NCBI RefSeq assembly: GCF_004116455.1
Contig: NZ_PDJU01000001.1
Location: 372,001 to 436,000, forward strand
Reading direction: 5' to 3'
Length of the DNA: 64,000 nucleotides
DNA from: Arcobacter sp. F155
Lineage (GTDB): Bacteria; Campylobacterota; Campylobacteria; Campylobacterales; Arcobacteraceae
Below are positions 24,886 through 33,484 of the stretch, piece after piece (position 1 is the stretch's first letter; each line of letters begins with the position of its first letter). The translations under genes were made by a program, and so were the position numbers. The notes below the pieces were generated by a model. That model made no database searches, was not told the DNA's origin, and saw only the letters and a list, made by a program, of their open reading frames with translations.

Positions 24886-26286
24886 ATGAAAAATATCTCA
24901 ATCTTTGGTACAAGTAGCGATGCAGGTAAGTCTACAATCACTTTTGTAATAGCAAAAATTCTACAAAATATGGGCTATAGTGTAGCTCCTTTTAAAGCAC
25001 AAAATGTCTCAAATAATGCTTTTGTTTGTGATGATGGAAGTGAAATAGCAGTTGCTCAATACTTTCAAGCAAAAGTTTTAGGAGTTGAAACCTCATATCA
25101 TCTAAATCCCGTACTTTTGAAATCAGGACGAGGAAGTTCTGCTTCACTTATAGTTGAAGGTAAAGTTGTTACAAATAAAGATGTAAGAGAGTATTACAGA
25201 GATTTAGACCTACTTAAACCAGCTGTAAATAGATGTTTTAACTATCTTAATGAAAAGTATGATTGTGTAGTTTGTGAAGGTGCAGGAAGTCCAGTAGAGC
25301 TTAATCTTATGGATAAAGACCTTTCAAATATCTACATGGCTGATGAGTTTAATACAAAAATCATACTTGTTGCAGATATAGAAAAAGGTGGAGTTTTTGC
25401 TTCTATTTATGGGGTTTACCATTTATTGCCTAAAAAACTTCGTAAGAATGTAATAGGAGTAATAGTAAACAAATTTAGAGGAGATTTAACTCTTTTTGAC
25501 GAAGGTGTTAGAATCATTGAAGATGATTTTAAAATACCTGTTTTAGGGGTATTGCCTTATACACCTTTTAATTTAGGTTTTGAAGATTCACAAAGCTTAA
25601 AAAACTACGCTCAAAATAGTAAAAATGCAATTTTAAATATTGCAGTTATCTTTTATCCATATATGAGTAACTACAATGACTTTGAGCCTTTAATAGCCCA
25701 TGAGCAAATCAATTTAGAGTTTGTGGAGACGAATATCTCTTTAGATAAATTTGATATGGTCATAATGCCTGGTTCTAAACTTGTAATCAAAGATTTAAAA
25801 TGGCTAAAAGAAAATGGCTTATTTGATAGAATAAAAGCATATAAAGGTAAGCTTTTAGGTATCTGTGGTGGTTATGAGATGATGTTTGAAGTCCTTGATG
25901 ATTGTTATGCTTTAGAAAATAGTGAAGCTTCTAAAGAAGAAGGCTTTGGCTTTATTGATGATGAAATAGTTTTTGAAAAAGAGAAAACATTAGAAAAAGG
26001 AAACTATGAAATCTTTGGTGTGAAGCTTGAAGGTTTTGAAATACACCATGGGAAAAGCAAAAAATATCCACTTTTTTATAAAAATAAAAATATCTATGGA
26101 ACTTTTGTACATGCAGTTTTTGATTCAGATGAATTTAGAACTTATCTTTTCAAAGATTTACATCATGATTATAAAGAGTTTGACTTTAAAGCCTATAAAA
26201 AAAAGCATATAGATAGTTTTATTAGCTCTTTAGAGAGTAGACTTGATGTGCAAAAAATTAAAGATGAAATAGAAGAAAGAGATTAA
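24886..26286 (+). CDS. cobQ: Cobyric acid synthase (CbiP/CobQ)
   Basis: This 466-residue glutamine-dependent amidase amidates four side chains. It shows the N-terminal P-loop SIFGTSSDAGKSTITFVIAK, FKAQNVSNNAF, VLLKSGRGSSASLIVEGK, CEGAGSPVELNL and DIEKGGVFAS, followed by a glutaminase half with LLGICGGYEMMF and the late EIHHGKSKKYP. It begins just after the cobU stop and ends one base before the cobS start. Confidence 0.95.
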   Translation: MKNISIFGTSSDAGKSTITFVIAKILQNMGYSVAPFKAQNVSNNAFVCDDGSEIAVAQYFQAKVLGVETSYHLNPVLLKSGRGSSASLIVEGKVVTNKDVREYYRDLDLLKPAVNRCFNYLNEKYDCVVCEGAGSPVELNLMDKDLSNIYMADEFNTKIILVADIEKGGVFASIYGVYHLLPKKLRKNVIGVIVNKFRGDLTLFDEGVRIIEDDFKIPVLGVLPYTPFNLGFEDSQSLKNYAQNSKNAILNIAVIFYPYMSNYNDFEPLIAHEQINLEFVETNISLDKFDMVIMPGSKLVIKDLKWLKENGLFDRIKAYKGKLLGICGGYEMMFEVLDDCYALENSEASKEEGFGFIDDEIVFEKEKTLEKGNYEIFGVKLEGFEIHHGKSKKYPLFYKNKNIYGTFVHAVFDSDEFRTYLFKDLHHDYKEFDFKAYKKKHIDSFISSLESRLDVQKIKDEIEERD

Positions 26287-27033
26287 ATGAATAAAGATTT
26301 GATATTAGGACTAAAGTTTGCCTTTAGTTACTTTTCAATAATACCAATAAAGTTTGATAATAATGTAGATTTATCAAAAAAAGAGATTATCAACTATTTA
26401 ATGTTTTTTCTTCCTTTTGTGGGAGCTGTTTTATCTTTTGGGGCTTGTATAGCTTTTTATCTTTTAGAAGATTTGTCTTATCTTGGGGCAATCATTTGTG
26501 CTTTTTTATATATGATGTTTTATGGTTTTATTCATACAGAAGCTATTTTAGATGTAGTAGATGCTTTATATGCCAAACATAGTGGGAAAGATGCCTATGA
26601 AGTTATAAAAGAGCCTACAATTGGAGCTATGGGCTTTTTATATGCTTTAGGTTTTGTTTGTATTAAAGTAGCAGCCTTAGTGATGCTTTTTTTAAATCAA
26701 ATGTACTTAGAGATAATTGCAATAGCTATTATAAGTAGAGTATCAGTACAGTTTATGACAAAAACAAATGAGTTTAAATCCTCTTTTGTAGGTTTAATGA
26801 AAAGTTCATTTACTAGCTTTAAAACAGCCTTTGCACTTTATTTTATAGTATGTTTAGTTTTTATTGGTTTTAAAGCCTTTACACTGTTTTTTATAGCTTT
26901 AGTTTTTACTTTTTTATTCTCACTATTTTTAGAAAAGAATCTTGGCTTTTTAAATGGAGATACTTTAGGTTTTAATTTAGAACTGACTGAGATAGTTCTT
27001 TTTATAACTGTTTGTCTACTTTGGTTAGACTAA
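26287..27033 (+). CDS. cobS: Cobalamin synthase (CobS)
   Basis: This 248-residue polytopic membrane enzyme joins adenosylcobinamide-GDP and alpha-ribazole (phosphate). GFIHTEAILDVVDALYAKHSGKDAYEVIKEPTIGAMGFLYA, near residues 78-118, corresponds to the conserved GxxHxDGxxDxxDGxxx...IGxxG region, with HTEAILD in place of the more usual HLDGLAD. The acidic residues needed for Mg2+ are partly preserved (E83, D87, D90). It begins immediately after the cobQ stop. Confidence 0.9.
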   Translation: MNKDLILGLKFAFSYFSIIPIKFDNNVDLSKKEIINYLMFFLPFVGAVLSFGACIAFYLLEDLSYLGAIICAFLYMMFYGFIHTEAILDVVDALYAKHSGKDAYEVIKEPTIGAMGFLYALGFVCIKVAALVMLFLNQMYLEIIAIAIISRVSVQFMTKTNEFKSSFVGLMKSSFTSFKTAFALYFIVCLVFIGFKAFTLFFIALVFTFLFSLFLEKNLGFLNGDTLGFNLELTEIVLFITVCLLWLD

Positions 27034-27043
27034 AAGAGAATCA

Positions 27044-27571
27044 ATGGCTACAATAACTTTTCTAAGACATGCTCCACTAGCTTTAAAAAATCAAAAGTGT
27101 TACAACGGACATATTGATTTAGAGATTGATACAACACTAGTAGATTTCAAACAGATTGAAACTATACAAAAACAAAAATATGATTTAGTCTACTCTTCTG
27201 ATTTAAAAAGATGTACTCAAACACTTGATTTACTAGGCTTTTCATATAAAAAAGATGAAAGATTAAGAGAAGTAAGGTTTAAAGATGAGTTTGAGGGGAA
27301 ATCTTTTGATGAGATTTCAAAAATGCCTATCTATGATGAAAAATATTTATCTTCTTTTGAGTCTTGGCATGAATTTATTGCCCAAGAATCAATAGAAGAG
27401 TATAAACAAAGAGTAAACTCATTTTTAAATAAACTTCCTAAAAATAACGATATCTTAGTGTGTTCCCATGGTGGAACAATTAAACTAATTCACTCTATCT
27501 TAACAAATACAGAATATGAACAAAGTAGATACTCTATCTCTTATTTAGAGACATTCAAGTTCAATATATAA
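27044..27571 (+). CDS. cobC: Alpha-ribazole phosphatase, histidine phosphatase family (CobC)
   Basis: This 175-residue enzyme has the catalytic FLRHAPL (R8, H9) and SSDLKRCTQTLDL motifs and the second catalytic histidine in VCSHGGTIKLI (H142). It removes the 5'-phosphate to complete alpha-ribazole or cobalamin. It is the last gene of the plus arm. A GpmB-like phosphatase of other function is possible by fold, but the location after cobS argues for CobC. A 16-base palindrome follows at 27578. Confidence 0.88.
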   Translation: MATITFLRHAPLALKNQKCYNGHIDLEIDTTLVDFKQIETIQKQKYDLVYSSDLKRCTQTLDLLGFSYKKDERLREVRFKDEFEGKSFDEISKMPIYDEKYLSSFESWHEFIAQESIEEYKQRVNSFLNKLPKNNDILVCSHGGTIKLIHSILTNTEYEQSRYSISYLETFKFNI

Positions 27572-27577
27572 GTTTAG

Positions 27578-27593
27578 ATTATAGTACTATAAT
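27578..27593. repeat. 16-base perfect palindrome
   Basis: ATTATAGTACTATAAT is a perfect inverted repeat just after the cobC stop. It has no T run, so it is more like a protein-binding site or weak hairpin than an intrinsic terminator. The following sequence to 27640 is AT-rich with no feature I recognise. Confidence 0.4.
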
Positions 27594-27640
27594 AACTTTA
27601 ATTAATAATACTTTTAACTTATTTGATTTATAATTTGATA

Positions 27641-27847
27641 TTATAATGGTTTGATTTTTGATTTAATACTTTTAGGTAAGTGTGCAAAAACAATATTGCT
27701 ATCTTTGATATATTTACCGTCTTCCCAAATGGTTATATCAATAGTCATGTTTTTTTTATTGAAAGCTACTAGTTTTATTGTTTGATTATTTTGTTCATAC
27801 TCAATACCTTTAGTTTTTAAATCTATGATTGGTTTTTTATTAGCCAT
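27641..27847 (-). CDS. Small conserved-type protein of unknown function
   Basis: This 68-residue, mostly beta-rich soluble protein (ITIWEDGKYI, IVFAHLPKSIK) has no domain I can name. A clear AAGGAGAAGA lies before the ATG, and codon use looks ordinary. This argues for a real gene. It is divergent from the channel gene at 27903 and shares a 55-base promoter region with it. No signal peptide or membrane segment is visible. Confidence 0.65.
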   Translation of the reverse strand: MANKKPIIDLKTKGIEYEQNNQTIKLVAFNKKNMTIDITIWEDGKYIKDSNIVFAHLPKSIKSKIKPL

Positions 27848-27902
27848 TCTTCTCCTTCTTGATCAGACCATTATATGCTTATTTTTAAAAAAGGTATTTT
27901 AC

Positions 27903-28880
27903 ATGAACCAATCTGAAACTATCAAGCATATCCCCTCAAATAGACTTCAATTTTTTCCAATTATGATGTTTGCTGTTGTGATGGGCTTTTCTGGATTATC
28001 ATTAGTTTTTGAAAGACTTGAAGAGGTTTTATTTTTCCCTTCTTTTATTTCAACTGTTTTTACTCTTATTTCTACGGTTTTATTTTTTATAATCTTGTTT
28101 TTTTATACAAAGAAGTTTATAAAGTATAAAGAAGAAGTAAAAAAAGAGTTATCACATCCTATAAGAGTGAACTTTTTTGCTGCATTTTCTATTTCAATGC
28201 TTCTATTATCACTTTTATATAAAAATTCTATTTCAGAAGTTTCTCATATCTTCTTTATTTTTGGGGCTGTTGTTCATATCTTTTTTACTTTTTATACGAT
28301 TAAGTTTTGGATAAACAATAATCTTGAAATACAACACTCAAATCCTGCTTGGTTTATTCCTATTGTTGGTAATATCATTGTTCCAATTGCAGGAAAAGGG
28401 TTTGTAAATGACTCTATTTTATATTTTTACTTCTCTATTGGTATTTTCTTTTGGATTGTTTTATTTGCAATTATTTTAAATAGAATTATCTTTCATAAAC
28501 AGTTTGCCCCAAAGTTTATGCCAACACTATTTATTCTTATTGCGCCACCTGCAATAGGATTTATTTCATATATCAAACTAACTTCATCTTTAGACTTTTT
28601 TGCACATATTCTTTATAGTTTGGCTATGTTTTTTACTATCTTAGTATTTGTGATGTACAAAAACTATATAAATATCAAGTTTTTTATTTCATGGTGGGCA
28701 TTTACCTTTCCTATGGCGGCTGTTACACTAGCTAGTTTACTTATGTATGATTTAACTTCTTACTGGTTTTATGCTTTCATATCTTATATTTTAGCTTTTA
28801 TTACAACTTTTGTGGTATTTTTAGTAGCAAAAGAGACTATTAAACATATGTTTAAAAAAGAGATTTGTATAATGGAGTAA
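27903..28880 (+). CDS. SLAC1/TehA-type voltage-dependent anion channel or transporter
   Basis: This 325-residue protein has ten predicted hydrophobic segments and the fold of the TDT/SLAC1 family. The start is the ATG at MNQSETIKHIPSNRLQFFPIMMFAVVMGFSGLSL, where FFPIMMFAVVMGFSG is the characteristic first helix; the in-frame upstream extension lies over the divergent gene. FIPIVGNIIVPIAGKGF and FAPKFMPTLFILIAPPA are other family stretches. Family members carry malate, sulfite, nitrate/chloride or tellurite. Substrate is not assignable. Confidence 0.85.
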   Translation: MNQSETIKHIPSNRLQFFPIMMFAVVMGFSGLSLVFERLEEVLFFPSFISTVFTLISTVLFFIILFFYTKKFIKYKEEVKKELSHPIRVNFFAAFSISMLLLSLLYKNSISEVSHIFFIFGAVVHIFFTFYTIKFWINNNLEIQHSNPAWFIPIVGNIIVPIAGKGFVNDSILYFYFSIGIFFWIVLFAIILNRIIFHKQFAPKFMPTLFILIAPPAIGFISYIKLTSSLDFFAHILYSLAMFFTILVFVMYKNYINIKFFISWWAFTFPMAAVTLASLLMYDLTSYWFYAFISYILAFITTFVVFLVAKETIKHMFKKEICIME

Positions 28881-28902
28881 TCTTCTTTTTGAAAGGAAAA
28901 TA

Positions 28903-29922
28903 ATGGAATATAGATATATAGGAAGAAGTGGTTTAAGAGTTACACCAATTTGTTTAGGAACTATGACTTTTGGTTCTACTACAACAAAAGAAGAAGCTTT
29001 TAAAATTATGGATAAAGCATATGATAGAGGAATAAATTTTTTAGATACAGCTGAACTTTATCCAGTACCACCAAAAGCAGAGACAGCAGGTATTACAGAA
29101 GAGATAGTAGGGGAGTGGTTAAAAACAAAACCTAGAGAATCAGTTATTTTAGCTACAAAAGTAGCTGGAGCTGCATCAGGATGGTTTGTGCCACCTATTA
29201 GACATGGTCTAACTGCTATTGATTCATTTCATATTAAAAGAGCAGTTGAAAAAAGTCTTAAAAAGCTTCAAACAGATTATATAGACCTTTATCAAATGCA
29301 TTGGCCTGATACTGTTGTACCAGTTGAAGAGAGTATGAAAGCTTTTGATGAGCTTGTAAAGGAAGGAAAAGTAAGATACGTAGGAACTTCAAATGATACA
29401 GCTTATGGTTTAACAAAAGCAAATGAAGTTTCAAAATATGAAAAACTAGCTAGATTTGAATCTATTCAAAATAACTTTTCACTTTTAAATCCAAGATTTC
29501 ATGATGAACTAGCAAATGTTTGTAGAAGAGAAAATATCTCACTACTTCCATATTCACCAATTGGGGGAGGTGTTTTAAGTGGTAAATACAATGGAGGTTT
29601 CTATCCAGAAGACTCAAGATTTGGTATTTACATGAAAAACAAAAGCAAAAGAGTACAAGCTATGGCAAATAGATTTGTAAATGATAAAACATTAGAAGCT
29701 ACAAGTAGATATATGAAGCTTGCAGATGAGTATGGAGTTTCTCCTGTAACACTAGCAGTTGCTTATTCTATGCACTTTGATTTTGTTGCATCAACTATTA
29801 TTGGAGCAAGAGTATTATCTCAGCTTGATGATTCATTTGCTGCCTTTGATTTTAAAATTGACAATGAGTTAATGGGGAAAATTGAAGAGATACAAAAAGA
29901 TATTTTATATCCAATGGGATAG
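28903..29922 (+). CDS. Aldo/keto reductase
   Basis: This 339-residue cytoplasmic NADPH-dependent oxidoreductase has the catalytic tetrad in place: D48 and Y53 in FLDTAELYP, K86 in ATKVAG and H133 in LYQMHWPD. The opening RYIGRSGLRVTPICLGTMTFG resembles the Tas/YajO group of TIM-barrel reductases. The physiological substrate is unknown. The gene follows the channel gene with an AAGGAAAA site and ends at a bidirectional hairpin. Confidence 0.92.
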   Translation: MEYRYIGRSGLRVTPICLGTMTFGSTTTKEEAFKIMDKAYDRGINFLDTAELYPVPPKAETAGITEEIVGEWLKTKPRESVILATKVAGAASGWFVPPIRHGLTAIDSFHIKRAVEKSLKKLQTDYIDLYQMHWPDTVVPVEESMKAFDELVKEGKVRYVGTSNDTAYGLTKANEVSKYEKLARFESIQNNFSLLNPRFHDELANVCRRENISLLPYSPIGGGVLSGKYNGGFYPEDSRFGIYMKNKSKRVQAMANRFVNDKTLEATSRYMKLADEYGVSPVTLAVAYSMHFDFVASTIIGARVLSQLDDSFAAFDFKIDNELMGKIEEIQKDILYPMG

Positions 29923-29924
29923 TA

Positions 29925-29950
29925 ATTTATAGGGAGTTTTCCCTATAAAT
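29925..29950. terminator. Bidirectional terminator hairpin
   Basis: ATTTATAGGGA (29925-29935) pairs with TCCCTATAAAT (29940-29950) around a GTTT loop. It sits between convergent genes and could end transcripts from both sides. Confidence 0.7.
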
Positions 29951-30250
29951 TTATTCAGTGATATCATCATCTTTTACATGAATCTGATGCCCATCTCCTG
30001 CATCAAATACTGCACTATACGAACCACTTGGAATATTGAAAGTAACTTCACTATCTTCATTCATTCTTGTATCAAGTATCTTTTTATCATTTTGTAAAAC
30101 AAAAAACTTTACACCACTTGCGCTACTTCCATCACTAAAACCACCTTCACAAGTAATAGTATTATCTCCATTGTTAAAACAACTCATTAAAGCTGTATGG
30201 GCAAATAAAGAATTAGCAAGTAATGCTAAAACAAATAACGATTTTTTCAT
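29951..30250 (-). CDS. Small periplasmic protein next to feoB
   Basis: This 99-residue protein has a signal peptide of about 17 residues (MKKSLFVLALLANSLFA) followed by a short beta-sandwich-like domain with two cysteines (LMSCFNNGDNTITCEGG), likely a disulfide, and a C-terminal FDAGDGHQIHVKDDD. The DAGDGH element resembles the end of small periplasmic domains that work with nickel/cobalt uptake systems (NikL-like), a weak match. It abuts the feoB stop by one base and so may be the last gene of the feo operon. Confidence 0.6.
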   Translation of the reverse strand: MKKSLFVLALLANSLFAHTALMSCFNNGDNTITCEGGFSDGSSASGVKFFVLQNDKKILDTRMNEDSEVTFNIPSGSYSAVFDAGDGHQIHVKDDDITE

Positions 30251-32733
30251 TATAACTCCTTTTTATTTTTTAATTTAATTCCACCATTCCAGTTGATGTT
30301 TTTTTGAGGAAATAGGGCAATAGCAATAGTTAATAAAACAACACTTACATAGAAGTATGTCATAGCCTCAAAACCACTCCAAGAGAAGATATTCCCTAAA
30401 GTAAATACCAATGATGATAAAACAATTCCTAGACCAATAGGAAAGAAAATTGCAAACATCATCCACTTGTAACTGTTTGTTTGCATCTTAACTACAATCA
30501 TTGTTGCAATACAAGGTGGTGTTAAAAGCATAAAGATAATAATAGCCGTAGCATGTAAAGGTGTGTATCCACTATTTAAAGCCATAGCTTCTTCTGCTCT
30601 CATATTGTCAGCTTTATTGTTTTCATATAAAGACCCAAGAGTTGCAACAGCACTCTCTCTTGCAGCAAATGAACTTAAAAAAGCAACATTTATCTTCCAG
30701 TCAAAACCTGCATATTGAGTAACAGGTTCCATAGCTCGTCCAGTCATACCAAGAATAGAGTTTTCTACTTTTTCATTTTTTATTTGTCTTAAAATAGCTT
30801 TTCTTTTACTTGATAGTTTTCTAAGCTCTTTGTTTATTTTTCTAGCTTCTTTATCTCTTTTTGGTTTTATATATTTATAAAAAGTTTTGTTCTTAAGTAA
30901 AAATCTTTCATCAACTCTTTTAGCTGCATCTTTTGAAGTGGCTGTCATTCTTTTTGTTCTATATTCATCATAATAGTTTAGTAAAGCAGATACTTCTTCT
31001 TTAGTATCAAACTCTTCATAATAAATAGAAGCTTTAACTTTTGTATCAAAAAAGCTTAAAGCCTTGCTTGATTTATCTTCAAATTTTATTTTTGACTCAT
31101 CACTTAAACCAGGGAATTGAAGCATTGCAAAAAGTATAACCGCAACTGCTAAAACAATAGTTACAACTTTTTTAATATATACCCAAACCCTTTGAGAAGC
31201 TCTTATTATCACTCCTTTGAAAGTAGGGATATGATAAGGAGGTAACTCCATTAAAAATGGTGCTGTTTCCCTTGTCTTTAAAATAGTACTTGTAATTAGT
31301 TTTGCGACAATCATAGCTATAAATAAGGTAATAGTAGAGATAAAAAACATCATAATAGCCATATCTGGTTTGAAAAATGCTCCTAAAATAAGAGTATAGA
31401 AAGGAACCTTTGCTAAGCAGTTCATGTAGGGTACAGAAAAGATAGTTGCCATTCTTGCTCTATCATCGGCAATACCTTTTGTTGACATTACCCCAGGAAC
31501 AGCACAACCACCAACCATAGCCCCACCTAAAACAAGTGGAAGAGTTGATTGTCCATGTAAACCAAACTTTTTAAAGACTCTATCTAGGATAAAAGCCATA
31601 CGAGGCATATATCCAACATCTTCCATAATAGCAATTAAAGCAAAAAGAATAAAAAATATAGGAAGATAGTTCATTAGGGCATTTGCACTATTTACCATCC
31701 AAATACCAAAATCTGTAATCATAGGTACATCTGTAAAGTTAGCTTGTGGAAGTATATCTATTACTATGTTTTTAAATGCAGCTAAAATAGGCCACGTATA
31801 ATCTGTAAGTTTATATCCCCATACAATAGAGATTTGGTAAACCATAAACATAAAAAATAGTAAAATAGGGATTGCTAGAAATCTATTTAAAATAATTTTA
31901 TCTACTTTTTGAGTAAGAGTTTGTTTATCTTTGTTTTTCTCTTTTAGTGCTTTGTGGTAAATAATATCTGCAGAGTCATATCTATATGAGGCTAAAAAAG
32001 AGACTGCATCTTTATCATATCTTTCATGGAAAATATCTTCTTCCTTTTTTGCAAACTCTTCAATACTTGGCTCATACTTTTTTACTCTTTGAATAATAGT
32101 AGAGTCACTTTCTAAAATCTTTATTGCTAGCCATCTTTTGTTTTGTATTAAAGCTATTTTAGAGATTTTTTCTTCAAGACTATTTATATGGTGTTCTAAC
32201 TCATCATAGTTGATTTTAAACTCTTGGTAGCTGTTTTTATTTTTTGCTGTAGCAACAATGTTTTTCATAATATCTTTGCCACCAAGACCTTTTGCTCCAC
32301 TTGCTTCTACAACTGGACAGTTTAGCATTTGAGATATCTTTTTTGAGTCTATTTCTATATCTCTTCTTTTTGCAACATCCATCATATTTAAAACAACTAC
32401 TACAGGAATACCTATTTCAAGTAGTTGGAAAGTAAGATAAAGATTTCTTTTTATATTTGAAGCATCTATTACGTTTACAATAACATCAGGGCTTTCATCA
32501 AGTATGAAGTCTTTTGCAACTCTTTCTTCTAAAGAATAAGAGCTAAAAGAGTAAGTTCCTGGTAAGTCTACCATCTCTATTTTGTGGTTATCATATTTAA
32601 AGTAACCCACCTTTTTATCAACAGTTACTCCAGGGTAATTTGCAATGTGTTGTTCTATCCCACTAACAAGGTTAAAAATAGTAGATTTTCCACAATTTGG
32701 TTGTCCTGCTAGGGCAACTTTTATATTATTCAT
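30250..32733 (-). CDS. feoB: Ferrous iron transporter FeoB
   Basis: This 827-residue protein has an N-terminal G domain: G1 GQPNCGKST at residues 10-18, DLPGTYSF (G3) and NMMDVA (G4, NxxD). It is followed by the membrane core with two gate motifs, LPLVLGGAMVGGCAVPGVMSTK and LLTPPCIATMIV. An insertion with a charged coiled-coil-like region lies near residues 590-680. It imports Fe2+ across the inner membrane. It overlaps feoA by one base. Fur-like palindromes lie upstream at 33131. Confidence 0.95.
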   Translation of the reverse strand: MNNIKVALAGQPNCGKSTIFNLVSGIEQHIANYPGVTVDKKVGYFKYDNHKIEMVDLPGTYSFSSYSLEERVAKDFILDESPDVIVNVIDASNIKRNLYLTFQLLEIGIPVVVVLNMMDVAKRRDIEIDSKKISQMLNCPVVEASGAKGLGGKDIMKNIVATAKNKNSYQEFKINYDELEHHINSLEEKISKIALIQNKRWLAIKILESDSTIIQRVKKYEPSIEEFAKKEEDIFHERYDKDAVSFLASYRYDSADIIYHKALKEKNKDKQTLTQKVDKIILNRFLAIPILLFFMFMVYQISIVWGYKLTDYTWPILAAFKNIVIDILPQANFTDVPMITDFGIWMVNSANALMNYLPIFFILFALIAIMEDVGYMPRMAFILDRVFKKFGLHGQSTLPLVLGGAMVGGCAVPGVMSTKGIADDRARMATIFSVPYMNCLAKVPFYTLILGAFFKPDMAIMMFFISTITLFIAMIVAKLITSTILKTRETAPFLMELPPYHIPTFKGVIIRASQRVWVYIKKVVTIVLAVAVILFAMLQFPGLSDESKIKFEDKSSKALSFFDTKVKASIYYEEFDTKEEVSALLNYYDEYRTKRMTATSKDAAKRVDERFLLKNKTFYKYIKPKRDKEARKINKELRKLSSKRKAILRQIKNEKVENSILGMTGRAMEPVTQYAGFDWKINVAFLSSFAARESAVATLGSLYENNKADNMRAEEAMALNSGYTPLHATAIIIFMLLTPPCIATMIVVKMQTNSYKWMMFAIFFPIGLGIVLSSLVFTLGNIFSWSGFEAMTYFYVSVVLLTIAIALFPQKNINWNGGIKLKNKKEL

Positions 32734-32975
32734 TATGAATGTTCCTCTATTTCTATAAGACTTGCTTCACTTCTTCTAATAGTAAGATTATAGTTATGTA
32801 GTTTTAATTGCATTGGGTCAAAAAGGGGAGCTTCTCTTATAACTTCAATTTGAGCATTTGATACAAAACCCATATCTAAAAGTTTATGTAGAAGTTTTCC
32901 TTTTGCATTAAGTTTTTTTATCTTTGCTTTTTGACCTTTTTTTAAAATAGCTAAAGTGTTTTTTTCTAAATTCAT
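32733..32975 (-). CDS. feoA: FeoA, SH3-like partner of FeoB
   Basis: This 80-residue FeoA protein is started at the ATG giving MNLEKNTLAILKKGQ. A much longer reading of the same frame would run into the neighbouring small gene. LLHKLLDMGFVSNAQIEVIREAPLFDPMQLKLHNYNLTIRRSEASLIEI is the standard FeoA core (GxxxxxxV...PLGDP-like ... R.xxA). It follows the 42-residue Cys-rich gene by one base and overlaps feoB. Confidence 0.92.
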   Translation of the reverse strand: MNLEKNTLAILKKGQKAKIKKLNAKGKLLHKLLDMGFVSNAQIEVIREAPLFDPMQLKLHNYNLTIRRSEASLIEIEEHS

Positions 32976-32976
32976 A

Positions 32977-33105
32977 TTAGTTTTCTGTATCTTTTTTTGT
33001 GCCACAACCTTTTGTACCACAGTTGCAACCGTTGTTTTTAAATATTTTTTTGTATAAATAAAATGCTGCAAGTAGAGCGATTATAATAATAAATGCATTT
33101 TCCAT
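32977..33105 (-). CDS. FeoB-associated Cys-rich membrane protein (FeoC-like position)
   Basis: This 42-residue ORF has an N-terminal membrane helix (AFIIIIALLAAFYLY) followed by a basic stretch and the cysteine-rich end NNGCNCGTKGCGTKK with three cysteines. This is the layout of the FeoB-associated Cys-rich membrane proteins found next to feoAB in many bacteria. It starts just downstream of the Fur-like palindrome and an AAGGACAGA site, and its stop is directly before feoA. Its role in iron uptake is not established. Confidence 0.8.
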   Translation of the reverse strand: MENAFIIIIALLAAFYLYKKIFKNNGCNCGTKGCGTKKDTEN

Positions 33106-33130
33106 ATCTGTCCTTCAATGGGTATAATTA

Positions 33131-33145
33131 TGATAATTGATATCA
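33131..33145. promoter_or_regulatory. Fur-box-like palindrome upstream of the feo genes
   Basis: TGATAATTGATATCA has near-perfect symmetry (TGATA/TATCA) and matches the Fur consensus halves. It lies 26 bases before the start of the Cys-rich small gene, fitting Fur repression of the feo operon. Confidence 0.6.
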
Positions 33146-33291
33146 AAAGTTAAGGCTGAATAGTAATATTAGTTCCCTTTAAAGGTACTTAAAATAGTGG
33201 ACTTCATGATAAGTGTAGTTGTTTAAATAATTATATATTAAGTAAAAATAAAGCATCATTATAAATAAAAATATTGTTAATGGTATTAATT

Positions 33292-33306
33292 TGATAACAA
33301 TTATCA
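33292..33306. promoter_or_regulatory. Fur-box-like palindrome (left of the small membrane-protein pair)
   Basis: TGATAACAATTATCA is a perfect TGATAA-N3-TTATCA inverted repeat, close to the Fur half-sites. It lies in the divergent region between the feo operon and the sORF at 33365. Confidence 0.55.
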
Positions 33307-33337
33307 GTTTTGTTTAAACTTAGAGTGGATAAAATTA

Positions 33338-33354
33338 TTGATAATTATTATCAA
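33338..33354. promoter_or_regulatory. Fur-box-like palindrome overlapping the ribosome site of the sORF
   Basis: TTGATAATTATTATCAA is a perfect 17-base inverted repeat with Fur-like halves. Its right end abuts AAGGAG, the ribosome site of the ORF starting at 33365, so a bound repressor would block this promoter. Confidence 0.55.
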
Positions 33355-33364
33355 GGAGCATAAT

Positions 33365-33484
33365 TTGCCTTTATTATTACCTTTAGCAACTTTACTAACT
33401 GCTGCAATTACTGTTAAAACTTTGGATAAAACTTCAAAGAAAATAAGTAAACGTAGGGCAAGGAAAACTAAAAATGAAATTTGA
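33365..33484 (+). CDS. Small basic ORF of 39 residues, TTG start, in an iron-responsive context
   Basis: The ORF begins TTG seven bases after AAGGAG and encodes MPLLLPLATLLTAAITVKT, a short hydrophobic segment, followed by a very basic tail (KKISKRRARKTK). It ends TGA at 33484, overlapping the ATG of the next ORF (33474), so coupling is likely. It has no recognisable domain. Its three supports are the ribosome site, coupling and Fur-like palindromes just upstream. A regulatory leader is the alternative. Confidence 0.5.
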   Translation: MPLLLPLATLLTAAITVKTLDKTSKKISKRRARKTKNEI

